Of a stretch of DNA of 51,315 nt, positions 50,291-51,315 are shown in pieces. Under the pieces are notes generated by a model. That model did not search any database. It was not told the DNA's origin and saw only the letters and a list, made by a program, of their open reading frames with translations. Source of the stretch: Muribaculaceae bacterium. Lineage in GTDB: Bacteria > Bacteroidota > Bacteroidia > Bacteroidales > Muribaculaceae. The first letter of the stretch is position 1; each line of letters begins with the position of its first letter. Position numbers and translations under genes: made by a program. The DNA lies in assembly GCA_017454355.1 (NCBI GenBank), contig JAFTDD010000028.1, positions 1-51,315 of the forward strand, written 5' to 3'.

Positions 50291-50684
50291 ATTGCTGTCC
50301 GGTAAATTAAATTAACGTTCAGATAATCGAATATATCATAGTAATTTGGCGCCTTTGACATTGTTGGGGCTTACTCTATAGCCCCGCCAATGCGAGGCCA
50401 AGAGCCCCCGATAGGGGGCGACAGCACATAGGCGGGGGCGCCAGCCCCCGTAAACAGGATACTTCTCATTACCAAAGCCCCGTAGGGGCGACAGTCTCAG
50501 CGCGTTTCTGTCGCCCTTACAGGGCTTTGTTTGAGAAAAAACTCACACCATAGTCACGGGGGCTAGCGCCCCCGCCTAGGAGCTGTCGCCCCTGACGGGG
50601 CTCACATTTGTCGCCGCTTGCGGCCATGCCAAGGCGAGGCCCTACAGTCTTTGACAATCCTAATGGATTTTACCGGACAGCAAT
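50291..50684. mobile_element. 394-bp element bounded by 16-bp perfect inverted repeats, with nested palindromes
   Basis: The ends are ATTGCTGTCCGGTAAA (50291-50306) and its exact inverse (50669-50684). Inside are several AGCCCCGTAGGGGCGACAG and GGCGGGGGCGCCAGCCCCCG palindromes in both orientations, but no gene. It looks like a non-autonomous element carrying, or invaded by, the GC-rich palindromes also present at 22440-22660. Confidence 0.75.
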
Positions 50685-50767
50685 AATTAAAATCAGTAAT
50701 AATCATTAAAGAATGATAGGTATCAATATCAATATTTAAATGTCTGTGTTGATATTAAAAAAATTAC

Positions 50768-50775
50768 TATCTTTG
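50768..50775 (+). promoter_or_regulatory. Promoter -7 box for the EmrE-type gene
   Basis: TATCTTTG matches TAnnTTTG, 22 bp before the ATG at 50798. Confidence 0.6.
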
Positions 50776-50797
50776 TGCCGCTAAAACAAAAAACAAT

Positions 50798-51130
50798 ATG
50801 AAAGAATGGTTGTTCTTGATTAGTGCCATCATTTTTGAGGCTCTTGGCACTGTGATGCTCAAACTGTCAGAGCAGTTTACCCGTCCGCTCCCCACCATCG
50901 CAATGCTCGCCGGATATGTGTTGTCGCTCTATCTGCTGTCGTATGCGCTGCGCACTATTCCCGTCGGCATTGCCTATGCCATCTGGAGCGCATTGGGCAT
51001 TGTGTTTATCACTCTAATCGGCATTATCGTGTTCAAGCAGGTTCCGGACCTGCCGGCTTACATCGGCCTCGCTTTGATTATGGCCGGAGTTGTTGTCCTC
51101 AACCTGTTCTCAAAAATGGAGGTGCACTGA
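50798..51130 (+). CDS. SMR family transporter, EmrE-like
   Basis: 110 residues with four membrane segments. The start MKEWLFLISAIIFEALGTVM places the essential Glu at residue 14 as in EmrE, and the middle has LSYALRTIPVGIAYAIWSALG, the signature around the third segment. Such dual-topology proteins exchange protons for quaternary ammonium or other organic cations; the natural substrate is unknown. It is monocistronic with its own promoter and its start directly follows it. It differs clearly from the SugE-like protein at 37891, so the two probably have different substrates. Confidence 0.9.
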   Translation: MKEWLFLISAIIFEALGTVMLKLSEQFTRPLPTIAMLAGYVLSLYLLSYALRTIPVGIAYAIWSALGIVFITLIGIIVFKQVPDLPAYIGLALIMAGVVVLNLFSKMEVH

Positions 51131-51213
51131 GGTCTTATTAACACGAATTACCATGAATTATCCATAAATTATTTCACTAGTGTCCACGAAAAATTTTTAA
51201 CATTTCCGTTTGC

Positions 51214-51315
51214 TTACAGATTGTAAGTTGGCCACTCAAAATCAATAGTCAGCTGCCCACCGGAAGACACCATTTCATCTTTGGCCCAGTTCTCCTTGTC
51301 AAGCAAGTCGCGCAG
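51214..51315 (-). CDS. C-terminal fragment of an unidentified protein (possibly a transposase)
   Basis: A minus-strand frame enters from the right edge and stops at a TAA (51214-51216), giving 33 residues that end GGQLTIDFEWPTYNL. Nothing in this piece proves the family. About 30 bp beyond the stop lies CACTAGTGTCCACGAAAAAT (51173-51192), which has the look of an IS end, so the gene may be a transposase. A copy of the dispersed AATTACCATGAATTATCCAT sequence lies just outside it (51145-51164). Confidence 0.45.
   Translation of the reverse strand: MRDLLDKENWAKDEMVSSGGQLTIDFEWPTYNL

Overview
The window looks like chromosomal DNA of a gut Bacteroidales bacterium, most likely of the Muribaculaceae or a close relative. 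The reasons are: Bacteroidota-type promoters (a -7 box TAnnTTTG) in front of most transcription units, no consistent Shine-Dalgarno sites, a type III glutamine synthetase, a TonB-dependent receptor, secreted proteins with chitobiase-type C-terminal repeats and a 'GIYIVNGKK' tail, an ISAon1-type insertion sequence, and many short dispersed palindromes. Genus is an inference; no rRNA gene is present.

Layout. 1-1.7 kb: the 3' end of an unidentified gene, three 32-bp direct repeats and a DUF4143-type AAA ATPase. 1.9-6.1 kb (minus): glnN then glmS, making glutamine and spending it on glucosamine-6-phosphate. 6.5-16.1 kb: a secreted block with a 1186-residue surface protein, a NucA-type nuclease carrying a chitobiase-type module, a decayed AAA ATPase, a calcineurin-like phosphoesterase with a dockerin-like tail (and a repeat element inserted in frame), and a lipoprotein nuclease on the other strand. 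16.1-19.7 kb (minus): an AT-rich island with DUF805, DUF2135-like and two unrecognised envelope genes. It is cut at its upstream end by a 1.6-kb ISAon1-type element with 62-bp perfect inverted repeats (19732-21338), and the other side of the IS carries a different truncated secreted gene.

21.6-27.1 kb: SprT-like metallopeptidase, a 600-bp repeat cluster, a carboxymuconolactone decarboxylase/cupin fusion divergent from a DUF362 protein, and a TonB-dependent receptor. 27.2-34.7 kb (minus): a run of eight genes that includes clpS-clpA-aat, which is the adaptor, the unfoldase and the tagging enzyme of the Leu/Phe N-degron pathway, followed upstream by aroB, a lipoprotein, a HAD phosphatase, a DUF5715 protein and a nitroreductase-like protein. 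34.8-37.3 kb: a GH20 beta-N-acetylhexosaminidase. 37.4-38.2 kb: a nested inverted-repeat element, tRNA-Ser(UGA) with a strong terminator, and a SugE-type SMR transporter.

38.8-49.4 kb: a PI-PLC-like lipoprotein plus outer-membrane protein operon, a thioesterase/cupin pair, a membrane-anchored AraC-type regulator and a complete RND tripartite efflux operon. The PI-PLC and RND promoters share a pair of CAAAAT-type direct repeats with the same 20-bp spacing and the same distance to the -7 box, which suggests one regulator, perhaps the adjacent membrane AraC protein. 49.7-51.3 kb: a small beta-barrel protein, a 394-bp element bounded by inverted repeats, an EmrE-type SMR transporter and the 3' end of a probable insertion sequence.

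The observations I would check first are the shared 20-bp-phased operators, the repeat element domesticated inside the phosphoesterase, the AT-rich island truncated by the IS, and the compact N-degron operon. I found no CRISPR array and no complete, clearly new defence system.
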